Shown here piece by piece: positions 34,079-41,521 of a stretch of 64,000 bases of DNA. The stretch is taken from assembly GCF_000224085.1 (NCBI RefSeq), contig NC_015945.1:2367501-2431500 (forward strand), read 5' to 3'. A program made the translations under genes and the position numbers. How positions within the stretch are numbered: position 1 is the stretch's first letter; each line of letters begins with the position of its first letter. Source of the DNA: Allomuricauda ruestringensis DSM 13258 (GTDB lineage: Bacteria > Bacteroidota > Bacteroidia > Flavobacteriales > Flavobacteriaceae). The notes beneath the pieces were generated by a model. It worked only from the letters and a program-made list of their open reading frames with translations. It made no database searches and was not told where the DNA came from.

Positions 34079-35578
34079 TTATTTAACGACTACTGAAACC
34101 GCATAAGTGCTATAGTCTGTTCCTGCTAAAATGGTAGGGGTGCCATTTACCCAAAGTTTTGCCACATTGATTTCTTCATCATTTACAATTGTATTTTCAT
34201 ATCCAACAGCGTAAATGTCTCCATTATAGACAAAGACTGAATTAACCTTGGCATTGAAAGTACCATCCGTTAAATCGATAGGAACTCCATTTTTCCAGAT
34301 TTTAGCAATATATTTTCCTTCTTCACCATATTCTGATCCACCAACATACACATCAGTTCCATCTACGAAAACGGAATAGGCGAAAGACATACTTCCTTCT
34401 TCTGTTAAAGGTGTTGGAGTGCCACTTTTCCATAGTGTTGCAATGTTATTGTCATAACCGGTAGCGTATATGTAATCGCCCGTAACAAAAATTGATGTTG
34501 CTCTGGCATAATTTGTTCCATCGGTTAGTAAATGTGGAACATCATTGACCCATATTTTGGCAATGCTCTTGTTATCGGTGCTTTCATATCCAGCAATAAA
34601 AGCATTGCCATTATTTATGACTAGGTCAAGTGCCAAGTTGGTATTGATGCCGTCCGATAAATCTTGGACATTACCATTTTTCCATAACTTGGCGGTATAA
34701 GCATTTTCGTCAGTCCCATAACCTACTGCATAGATATCATCATCATAAACTTTTACCGAAGATAGCCTTGTGTCGGATGAATTATCGGTCAAATTATTGA
34801 CTTCGCCATTCTTCCAATATTTCGCAATATAGTTTTCTGACTCCTTGTCCAATTCAGAACCTGATATGAATACATCACCTTTATAAATATCCATAGAATT
34901 TGCATAGGCATTGCTAGATCCATCCGTAAGTTCGGTTATAGAGCCATTTGTCCAGATGCTTGCTGTATAATCTGTAGTTTTATAATGGTTAACCGTAACA
35001 AAAACACTGGGTTCTACTGTGATTTCTGCGGAAGCTTGGGATTCATTAACAGAAACGGTAATATTTGCCGTACCCGCTCCTACGGCCTTTACATTTCCGC
35101 TTTCATCAACAATGGCCACATCTTCATTATCACTGCTCCATGTGACCTGATTTTCTCCTGCTCCGGATACGGTTAATTGTTCAGCGTCTGAGGTGTGAAG
35201 CTCTAAAGATGATTTATTAAGTTCAAGATTAATTGGGGCATTGACAATAAAACTATCTGTACTGGTAGTTGCATTCCCATTTACCGTAACCGATATTTTT
35301 GAAGTGGAAGCACCATCAGGAACCGAAGTTTTTAATTCCGTTTCGGAAGCTTGGGTTACTATTGCTGTAACATTACCAAATTTAACTACGTTCTCGGAAG
35401 TTATAGTGCTGAAATTTTTCCCTGTAATGGTCACTTCAGTGCCAACAGTTCCAGATTTTGGCGTAAACGCTGTTATCGAAGGTAATGCTTCGGACGAAGG
35501 ACCATCATCCTTGCTACAGTTCACAATGATTGAAAGGGTGCAAAGAAGTAGTATTGCATTCGAAAGAATTTTTTTCAT
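34079..35578 (-). CDS. Lipoprotein with IPT/TIG, BIG2 and propeller-like repeats
   Basis: A 499-residue predicted lipoprotein (lipobox STLSIIVNC-type, Cys at about residue 21, followed by SKDDG). An IPT/TIG domain (SITAFTPKSGTVGTEVTITG) lies at ~33-115 and a BIG2-like Ig domain (VTWSSDNEDVAIVDESGNVK) at ~118-190. From ~195 to the end, about seven repeats of about 45 residues carry W-x-NG, LTDG and D-I-Y-A-V-G-Y motifs and look like blades of a beta-propeller. The + charged lipobox region suggests surface or periplasmic exposure. Ligand and role are unknown. It may be co-transcribed with the DoxX gene upstream. Confidence 0.82.
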   Translation of the reverse strand: MKKILSNAILLLCTLSIIVNCSKDDGPSSEALPSITAFTPKSGTVGTEVTITGKNFSTITSENVVKFGNVTAIVTQASETELKTSVPDGASTSKISVTVNGNATTSTDSFIVNAPINLELNKSSLELHTSDAEQLTVSGAGENQVTWSSDNEDVAIVDESGNVKAVGAGTANITVSVNESQASAEITVEPSVFVTVNHYKTTDYTASIWTNGSITELTDGSSNAYANSMDIYKGDVFISGSELDKESENYIAKYWKNGEVNNLTDNSSDTRLSSVKVYDDDIYAVGYGTDENAYTAKLWKNGNVQDLSDGINTNLALDLVINNGNAFIAGYESTDNKSIAKIWVNDVPHLLTDGTNYARATSIFVTGDYIYATGYDNNIATLWKSGTPTPLTEEGSMSFAYSVFVDGTDVYVGGSEYGEEGKYIAKIWKNGVPIDLTDGTFNAKVNSVFVYNGDIYAVGYENTIVNDEEINVAKLWVNGTPTILAGTDYSTYAVSVVVK

Positions 35579-35677
35579 GATAAAAATTTTGATTCGAGTG
35601 CAAGTAATTGCAAAAAGAGCGGAATCCGTCTGCCCAATTGATGGATGCCTTATATGAATTGACGAAAGGGGATTTTT

Positions 35678-36037
35678 CTAGAAATAAGCATAGTAATACG
35701 CCCAATACATCAAAAAGAACTGAAGGGGAATCCGAAGAATCAAAATCCATTTGGGAATACCAGCGGATGCTTTTTCGCCGGAAAGCATGTAAAAATGCAC
35801 GGACAGAAATGCTGCCAGCATCAAAATTATTCCAAATGTGCTCAGTTTTCGGGTAGCTTCAAAGCATACTCCAATACCCAATAGGATTTCAGCAATACCA
35901 CTTATATATACCAAAAGTTTATGGTTGGGCAAGTACAGCGGCATAATGCGCATGTACATTTTTGGCTTTATAAAGTGCATTAAACCTGCAACTATATACA
36001 TTCCGGCCATTAGGTAAAGGTGCCACGGAGTTTCCAT
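35678..36037 (-). CDS. DoxX-like small membrane protein
   Basis: A 119-residue protein with four predicted helices (YLMAGMYIVAGLMHFI, YISGIAEILLGIGVCF, FGIILMLAAFLSVHFYML, ILILRIPLQFFLMYWAYY). The layout and the GxxHFIKP-like motif after helix 1 fit the DoxX/MauE-like family, which often works with quinone-linked or redox partners. No redox partner is adjacent. It lies downstream of htpG on the same strand, separated from it by a terminator, and 99 bases upstream of the lipoprotein gene. Confidence 0.78.
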   Translation of the reverse strand: METPWHLYLMAGMYIVAGLMHFIKPKMYMRIMPLYLPNHKLLVYISGIAEILLGIGVCFEATRKLSTFGIILMLAAFLSVHFYMLSGEKASAGIPKWILILRIPLQFFLMYWAYYYAYF

Positions 36038-36043
36038 AAGGCC

Positions 36044-36078
36044 AAAAATAAAAAAGGCAGACCATAAGGCCTGCCTTT
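36044..36078 (-). terminator. Terminator after htpG
   Basis: On the minus strand, AAAGGCAG (with two more inner pairs) is matched by CTGCCTTT and followed by TTTTATTTTTGG. It begins 22 bases past the htpG stop and lies just before the DoxX gene start at 36037. Confidence 0.8.
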
Positions 36079-36099
36079 ACCGTATATATTTTTTTGAAT

Positions 36100-37986
36100 T
36101 TATTTAATCATATCATAGCTTCTCGCAATAAAATTGGTAAGCTCTTCGCCTTTTAGCAAACCTTTGGAGAGGCGAGCCAAATCCAAAGATTGATTGATCA
36201 ACCTTTCCCGTTTTTTTGCGGTCTTGGTATTCAAGATCTCGCTGACCAACTCGTGATTGGTGTTTACGATAAGATTGTACATATCCGGCATATTGCCCAT
36301 ACCGAACATACCGCCGCCGCCAGTTTGTTGCATTTCCTTCATTCTACGCATAAACTCTGGCTCGGTAATAATGAAGGGCGATGCACTACTTTCCATGGCC
36401 TCCATTTGAATAGTATACCCCTTATCGGAAACTACTTTTTCCAAATCCGCCTTGAGGCGGTCTTTTTCTTCATCGGACAATTTGGAAATGGCCGTGTCCT
36501 CTTTTTTGATGAGGTTGTCCACATGATCGGCATCTACCCTAACAAACGATAGGTCTTCTTTAGAAGTTTCCAATTTTTGCATCAAGTGCGGTACAATTGG
36601 GGAATCCAATAGGAGCACTTCGTATCCCTTTTTCTTGGCCGCTTCAATATAACTATGTTGCGCTTCTTTGTTGGAAGCATACAACACCACCAATTTATCA
36701 TCCTTATCGGTTTGGTTGTCCTTAATTTTGGCTTCCAATTCTTCGAAAGTGTAGAAGTCGCCATCAACCGATGGGTAAAGCGCAAACTTATCCGCCTTGT
36801 CAAAGAATTTATCTTCGGAAAGCATCCCGTACTCTATCACCACTTTAATGTCGTTCCACTTCTGTTCAAAATCCTCGCGGTTGTTTTTAAAGAGCGAAGT
36901 CAATTTATCGGCCACTTTTCTGGTGATGTAGGAAGAAATTTTCTTCACCGCACCATCAGCCTGTAAATAGGACCTGGATACGTTCAAAGGAATGTCGGGA
37001 GAATCGATTACACCTTTTAACATCGTCAAGAATTCAGGAACAATGCCTTCCACATTATCGGTAACGAACACTTGGTTCTGGTACAACTGAATTTTATCCT
37101 TTTGTATGCTAAGGTCGTTCGTCAACTTTGGGAAATATAGGATACCCGTTAAGTTGAACGGATAATCCACGTTCAAGTGAATATGGAACAAGGGTTCCTC
37201 GAATTGCATGGGGTACAACTCCCTATAAAAGCTTTTGTAATCTTCCTCCTTTAAATCCGTAGGTTGCTTGGTCCACGCTGGGTTTGGGTTGTTGATGATG
37301 TCATCTACCTCTTTGGTAGGCGCCGGTTCTTCTTCTTTGGCACCTTCTGGTTTGGGAAGGGTTTCCGTTTTTGTTCCAAATTTGATTGGAATGGGCATGA
37401 ACTTGTTGTATTTGGTCAAAAGTTCACGGATTCTCGCATCTTCCAAAAATTCTGTGGAATCCTCAGCTATGTGAAGTATAATCTCGGTACCTCTTTCTGT
37501 CTTGTTGCTAGGTTCAATGGAAAATTCGGGAGATCCGTCACAGCTCCAATGCACCGCAGGTGCTTTTTGGTGACTTTTTGTAATGATTTCCACTTTCTCC
37601 GCAACCATAAAGGCGGAATAGAAACCAAGACCAAAATGCCCAATGATACCAGCATCTTTACCGGCATCCTTGTATTTGTCCAAAAATTCCTCGGCGCCGG
37701 AAAAAGCCACTTCGTTAATGTACTTTTTCACTTCCTCCTCGGTCATACCAATACCTTGGTCTATAATATGGATGCGTTTGTTGTCCTTGTCCACCTTAAC
37801 CTCGATTATAGGGTTCCCGTATTCCACTTTCGTTTCCCCAATGGATGTAAGGTGCTTTAGTTTTAAGGTTGCATCTGTAGCATTGGAAATAAGTTCCCTC
37901 AAGAAAATTTCGTGGTCACTATACAGAAATTTTTTGATCAAAGGAAAAATGTTCTCTACTGAAACATTGATTTTACCTGTAGCCAT
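36100..37986 (-). CDS. htpG: Hsp90-family chaperone HtpG
   Basis: ATP-dependent cytosolic chaperone, 628 residues, full length. The GHKL ATPase domain shows ELISNATDAT (Asn ligand), IDQGIGMTEEEV, GHFGLGFYSAFMV and GTEIILHI. The middle domain includes FPLNVSRSYLQ-type RSYLQ and LPLNVSR (here IPLNVSRSYLQ), with the catalytic Arg. The C-terminal dimer domain ends TNFIARSYDMIK. An internal Asp/Glu/Pro-rich linker (EPAPTKEVDD) lies near residue 225. It is a single gene with its own terminator. No heat-shock promoter element is clear in the upstream 335 bases. Confidence 0.98.
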   Translation of the reverse strand: MATGKINVSVENIFPLIKKFLYSDHEIFLRELISNATDATLKLKHLTSIGETKVEYGNPIIEVKVDKDNKRIHIIDQGIGMTEEEVKKYINEVAFSGAEEFLDKYKDAGKDAGIIGHFGLGFYSAFMVAEKVEIITKSHQKAPAVHWSCDGSPEFSIEPSNKTERGTEIILHIAEDSTEFLEDARIRELLTKYNKFMPIPIKFGTKTETLPKPEGAKEEEPAPTKEVDDIINNPNPAWTKQPTDLKEEDYKSFYRELYPMQFEEPLFHIHLNVDYPFNLTGILYFPKLTNDLSIQKDKIQLYQNQVFVTDNVEGIVPEFLTMLKGVIDSPDIPLNVSRSYLQADGAVKKISSYITRKVADKLTSLFKNNREDFEQKWNDIKVVIEYGMLSEDKFFDKADKFALYPSVDGDFYTFEELEAKIKDNQTDKDDKLVVLYASNKEAQHSYIEAAKKKGYEVLLLDSPIVPHLMQKLETSKEDLSFVRVDADHVDNLIKKEDTAISKLSDEEKDRLKADLEKVVSDKGYTIQMEAMESSASPFIITEPEFMRRMKEMQQTGGGGMFGMGNMPDMYNLIVNTNHELVSEILNTKTAKKRERLINQSLDLARLSKGLLKGEELTNFIARSYDMIK

Positions 37987-38321
37987 CGTTTTGTTTTTTA
38001 TTCTTCTTTACCCCCTTTTCCAGTCAAAAAAAATACCAGAACGTTAAATATGACAAACTGACATTTAACTACCATGTTAATGTCAATAGATGAATTTTAA
38101 CATAATTTTGTTTATTTTTAATGCAAAAAGATTAAACAAAAATTGTATATTTACAGAGTTATAGGGTAAGAATTGCTATGAACTAGTAACAGTAACACTA
38201 TAACAAGTTTGTTTATTTATTGGTTAGGTTGTGAAAATGCACTTTCGAACGAAAGTGCATTTTCTTTAAAAGTTTGATTGTGCGACCTCGCCATTTTTTA
38301 ATCTTTCAAAAAAATACCAAA
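37987..38321. other. Intergenic region with a possible small RNA or attenuated leader
   Basis: About 335 bases between divergent htpG and the TetR-like gene. The htpG promoter must be here but no full TAnnTTTG box is seen on the minus strand. On the plus strand a near-consensus TATATTTA lies about 85 bases upstream of a perfect terminator hairpin (38233-38267), so a transcript of about 110 bases would end before the TetR-like gene. No ORF of note is present. Confidence 0.4.
38233..38267 (+). terminator. Perfect 15-bp terminator hairpin upstream of the TetR-like gene
   Basis: GAAAATGCACTTTCG pairs perfectly with CGAAAGTGCATTTTC around an AA loop, followed by TTT. It is not preceded by a plus-strand gene, so it ends either a small RNA or a leader transcript. 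Confidence 0.75.
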
Positions 38322-38978
38322 ATGGCAAATACTAGTAAATCCAAGATTACCGAAGATAAAATTATAAGCTTGTTCATGGACTCTGTACTGGAACACGAAA
38401 AGGTGCCAAGCTCAGTATTCAAATTCTGTAAAGAGCATAAAATAAAAGAAGAGGAGTTTTATGGATTATTTGGCTCGTTTGAATCGCTTAAGCAATCCAT
38501 TTGGAACAAATTTTTTGACAACAGTTACGGAGTAATGCAGAAGAATAAACAATATGCTTCCATGACAAATGAGGAGAAGATGCTTACTTTTTTCTTCACC
38601 TTTTTTGAGAATTTGACCTTGAACAGGAGTTATGTGCTATTTATAATGAAAGAAAACAAGTACTCCTTGGAAGGATTGGGCCAATTAAAAGAATTACGGA
38701 AAAAATTCAAAGATTTTGCGTCCACACTTATTGAAGAGCGAAACGAGGAAAGAAACTTCAAAGTCCTTAAATATAATGCACCGCTGTTCTCGGAAGGTGC
38801 TTGGTTGCAGTTTTTGTTCATTTTAAAATTCTGGATGGAAGACGGTTCCCCTGGCTTGGAAAAAACGGACATCGCCATCGAAAAGTCAGTAACCACCATT
38901 TTTCAAATATTTGAAAGTACGCCACTGGAAAAAATAGTGGACTTTGGAAAATTCCTCTACAAGGAAAAATTTGTATAA
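38322..38978 (+). CDS. TetR-like protein with atypical helix-turn-helix
   Basis: A 218-residue helical protein. The N-terminus (ITEDKIISLFMDSVLEHEKV, FKFCKEHKIKEEEFYGLFGS, FESLKQSIWNKFFD) is laid out like a TetR DNA-binding domain, but with a shortened recognition helix. Residues 70-218 resemble a TetR C-terminal helical domain. The frame extends upstream to 38274, but MANTSKSKITE at 38322 is the natural start. It lies 5 bases before the ABC1 kinase gene. The pair recurs in Bacteroidota in my experience of the families, so a joint role with the kinase is likely; DNA binding is not certain. Confidence 0.75.
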   Translation: MANTSKSKITEDKIISLFMDSVLEHEKVPSSVFKFCKEHKIKEEEFYGLFGSFESLKQSIWNKFFDNSYGVMQKNKQYASMTNEEKMLTFFFTFFENLTLNRSYVLFIMKENKYSLEGLGQLKELRKKFKDFASTLIEERNEERNFKVLKYNAPLFSEGAWLQFLFILKFWMEDGSPGLEKTDIAIEKSVTTIFQIFESTPLEKIVDFGKFLYKEKFV

Positions 38979-38983
38979 GACCC

Positions 38984-40294
38984 ATGAAAAGATTGGATAC
39001 CATTCCCACTGGAAAAATAGAACGAGCTGGAAAACTCGTCAAAACTGGCGTTAAGATAGGCGGCAATTACGTTAAATACTATGGCAAAAAACTGGTCGAC
39101 CCACAGACCAACCGTGATACATTGAATCAAGACAATGCAGAGGATATTTATGATGGCCTAAAGAGTTTGAAGGGAAGTGCCCTAAAGGTGGCACAAATGC
39201 TCAGTATGGAAAAGAACTTGCTTCCCCGTGCCTACGTGGAAAAATTCTCCCTGTCCCAATTTTCGGTTCCGCCGTTGTCCGCTCCCTTGGTTCGTAAAAC
39301 TTTCAAAAAGTATTTGGGGAAGTATCCAGAGGATGTTTTTGATGGGTTTGAAAAGGACTCCGTCAACGCAGCTAGCATAGGACAGGTGCACCGTGCCAAC
39401 AAGGATGGTAAAAAACTGGCAGTAAAAATTCAATATCCAGGAGTTGCCGAAAGCATTAGCAGCGATTTGGCCTTGGTAAAGCCAGTGGCCATTAAAATGT
39501 TCAATTTAAAAGGGAAGGATTCCGAAAAATATTTCAAGGAAGTAGAGCACAAATTAGTGGAAGAGACCAACTATATTTTGGAACTGGAGCAAAGTGATGA
39601 AATTACCACCGCTTGCACGGTTATTCCGAACATGCAGTTTCCAAAATACTACCGAGAGCTATCCAGTGAGCGCATCTTGACCATGGATTGGATGGAAGGA
39701 ATCCATTTGGGGGAATTTACCCAAACTGATTTCGATGCCGATTTGGGCAACAAATTAGGGCAGGCTCTTTGGGATTTTTATATGTTCCAAATCCATAAAT
39801 TGAGAAGGGTACATGCCGACCCACATCCGGGAAACTTTTTGGTGAGCTCCGAAGGCAGTTTGATTGCCATTGATTTTGGTTGCATAAAAGAAATACCTGA
39901 AGAATTCTATGTGCCTTATTTTGAACTGGCCAAAGAGGAAAACATCAATAATGATGAGGTGTTTATGGAGAAACTGTACGAACTGGAAATCCTGACATCC
40001 ACCGATTCTGAAGAAGAACTGCAATTTTTTAAGGCCTTGTTCAAAGAAATGCTCACCATTTTTACCTCACCCTTTCATAGAGAAACATTTGATTTTGGCC
40101 ATGAAGGTTTTTGGGCCAAGATTGCGAACCTTAGCGAACGGTATTCTAAAGATGAACAAATTCGAAAAATGAACGGAAATCGTGGTTCCAAACACTTTTT
40201 GTACATAAATCGCACGTTTTTTGGACTTTATAACTTGTTGCACGATTTAAGGGCCAAGGTAGAGGTGAACCATTTTGAAAAGTATATGAACTAA
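38984..40294 (+). CDS. ABC1/UbiB family atypical kinase
   Basis: A 436-residue ADCK/UbiB-type protein kinase-like ATPase. The KxGQ-like region (LKGSALKVAQMLSME), the Ala-rich ASIGQVHRA loop, the ATP-binding Lys in LAVKIQYPG, the catalytic VHADPHPGNFLV and the metal-binding AIDFGCIKEIP are all present. Family members act in quinone synthesis or lipid homeostasis at membranes. No quinone gene is near and no C-terminal membrane helix is obvious. It is coupled to the TetR-like gene upstream and followed by a KAS III gene 95 bases on. Confidence 0.93.
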   Translation: MKRLDTIPTGKIERAGKLVKTGVKIGGNYVKYYGKKLVDPQTNRDTLNQDNAEDIYDGLKSLKGSALKVAQMLSMEKNLLPRAYVEKFSLSQFSVPPLSAPLVRKTFKKYLGKYPEDVFDGFEKDSVNAASIGQVHRANKDGKKLAVKIQYPGVAESISSDLALVKPVAIKMFNLKGKDSEKYFKEVEHKLVEETNYILELEQSDEITTACTVIPNMQFPKYYRELSSERILTMDWMEGIHLGEFTQTDFDADLGNKLGQALWDFYMFQIHKLRRVHADPHPGNFLVSSEGSLIAIDFGCIKEIPEEFYVPYFELAKEENINNDEVFMEKLYELEILTSTDSEEELQFFKALFKEMLTIFTSPFHRETFDFGHEGFWAKIANLSERYSKDEQIRKMNGNRGSKHFLYINRTFFGLYNLLHDLRAKVEVNHFEKYMN

Positions 40295-40305
40295 TTTCCT
40301 TAATA

Positions 40306-40333
40306 AATATCCAGTTCTTGGGATATATTTTTT
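40306..40333 (+). terminator. Weak terminator after the ABC1 kinase gene
   Basis: ATATCC pairs with GGATAT across an 8-base loop and is followed by ATTTTTT. The stem is short and A/T-rich. Confidence 0.45.
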
Positions 40334-40389
40334 ACTTTTCCATTAATTAGCCAAGGATTTTTTAAAGATTCAATATTAAGCACTTTATA

Positions 40390-41400
40390 ATGTATAACTC
40401 AAGAATATCAGGATTGGGATTTTACGTCCCTGAAAATGTGGTCACTAACGACGATTTGTCCAAAGTGATGGACACGAATGACGAATGGATTCAAGAACGG
40501 ACCGGTATAAAGGAAAGGCGCCATGTTGTAAAAGGTACCGATACCACCACATCCATGGGGGTAAAAGCGGCCAAAAAAGCAATTGAACGTGCCGGCATTG
40601 ATAAGGATGAAATAGATTTCATTGTTTTTGCCACACTGAGCCCCGATTATTACTTTCCTGGCCCCGGGGTTTTGGTACAACGCGATTTGGGATTAAAAAG
40701 AACTATAGGGGCACTCGATGTTCGAAACCAATGTTCTGGTTTTGTCTACGGAATTTCCGTTGCTGATCAATACATAAAAAGTGGTATGTACAAAAATGTA
40801 CTTGTTATCGGTTCCGAACTACATTCTCATGGTTTGGATATGACAACAAGAGGTAGGGGCGTATCCGTAATTTTTGGAGATGGTGCAGGAGCTGCCGTAT
40901 TGACCCGCGAAGAAGATGCTTCAAAAGGAATTCTTTCCACCCATTTACATTCCGAAGGGCAACATGCCGAAGAACTTTCCTTGATTGCGCCCGGAATGGG
41001 CAAAAGATGGGTGAACGATATTATTGCAGATGCAGACCCCGAGGATACTTCGTATTACCCTTATATGAACGGGCAATTTGTGTTTAAAAATGCTGTGGTC
41101 CGCTTTAGTGAGGTAATTATGGAGGGTTTAAGCAAGAATAATTTATCTCCAACAGATATTGATATGCTGATTCCGCATCAGGCCAACTTGCGGATTTCAC
41201 AATTCATCCAAAAGAAATTTGGGTTGAAGGACGACCAAGTGTACAACAACATTATGAAATACGGAAACACCACGGCCGCATCCATACCCATTGCTTTAAC
41301 AGAGGCATGGGAAGCTGAAAAAATCAAAGAAGGAGATTTGGTAGTGCTTGCCGCCTTTGGTAGTGGCTTTACTTGGGGCAGCGTGATTATTCGGTGGTAG
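40390..41400 (+). CDS. 3-oxoacyl-ACP synthase III family protein
   Basis: KAS III-type condensing enzyme of 336 residues. The catalytic triad is Cys115 (NQCSGFVYG), His263 (IPHQANLRIS) and Asn293 (GNTTAAS). TGIKERRH near residue 40 and GDGAGAAVL near 165 are typical. It could be FabH starting fatty acid synthesis, but Flavobacteriaceae carry several KAS III paralogues and this one is not next to plsX or rpmF. A role in a special acyl product is therefore possible. A bidirectional terminator follows, and the TonB receptor gene converges. Confidence 0.9.
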   Translation: MYNSRISGLGFYVPENVVTNDDLSKVMDTNDEWIQERTGIKERRHVVKGTDTTTSMGVKAAKKAIERAGIDKDEIDFIVFATLSPDYYFPGPGVLVQRDLGLKRTIGALDVRNQCSGFVYGISVADQYIKSGMYKNVLVIGSELHSHGLDMTTRGRGVSVIFGDGAGAAVLTREEDASKGILSTHLHSEGQHAEELSLIAPGMGKRWVNDIIADADPEDTSYYPYMNGQFVFKNAVVRFSEVIMEGLSKNNLSPTDIDMLIPHQANLRISQFIQKKFGLKDDQVYNNIMKYGNTTAASIPIALTEAWEAEKIKEGDLVVLAAFGSGFTWGSVIIRW

Positions 41401-41434
41401 ACGATATCGTTACAATAAAAAATAAGTATAAAAT

Positions 41435-41465
41435 AAAACCCCGATCCTTTAGGATCGGGGTTTTT
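41435..41465. terminator. Bidirectional terminator between the KAS III and TonB-receptor genes
   Basis: AAAACCCCGATCC / GGATCGGGGTTTT is a perfect 13-bp stem with a TTTA loop (with AAAA and TTTT flanks). T-runs follow on both strands, which fits its place between convergent genes. Confidence 0.92.
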
Positions 41466-41521
41466 GATCAATGCCCCCACAAGATAACCAACCAACACTC
41501 AATATGAGGCATCAATACATT

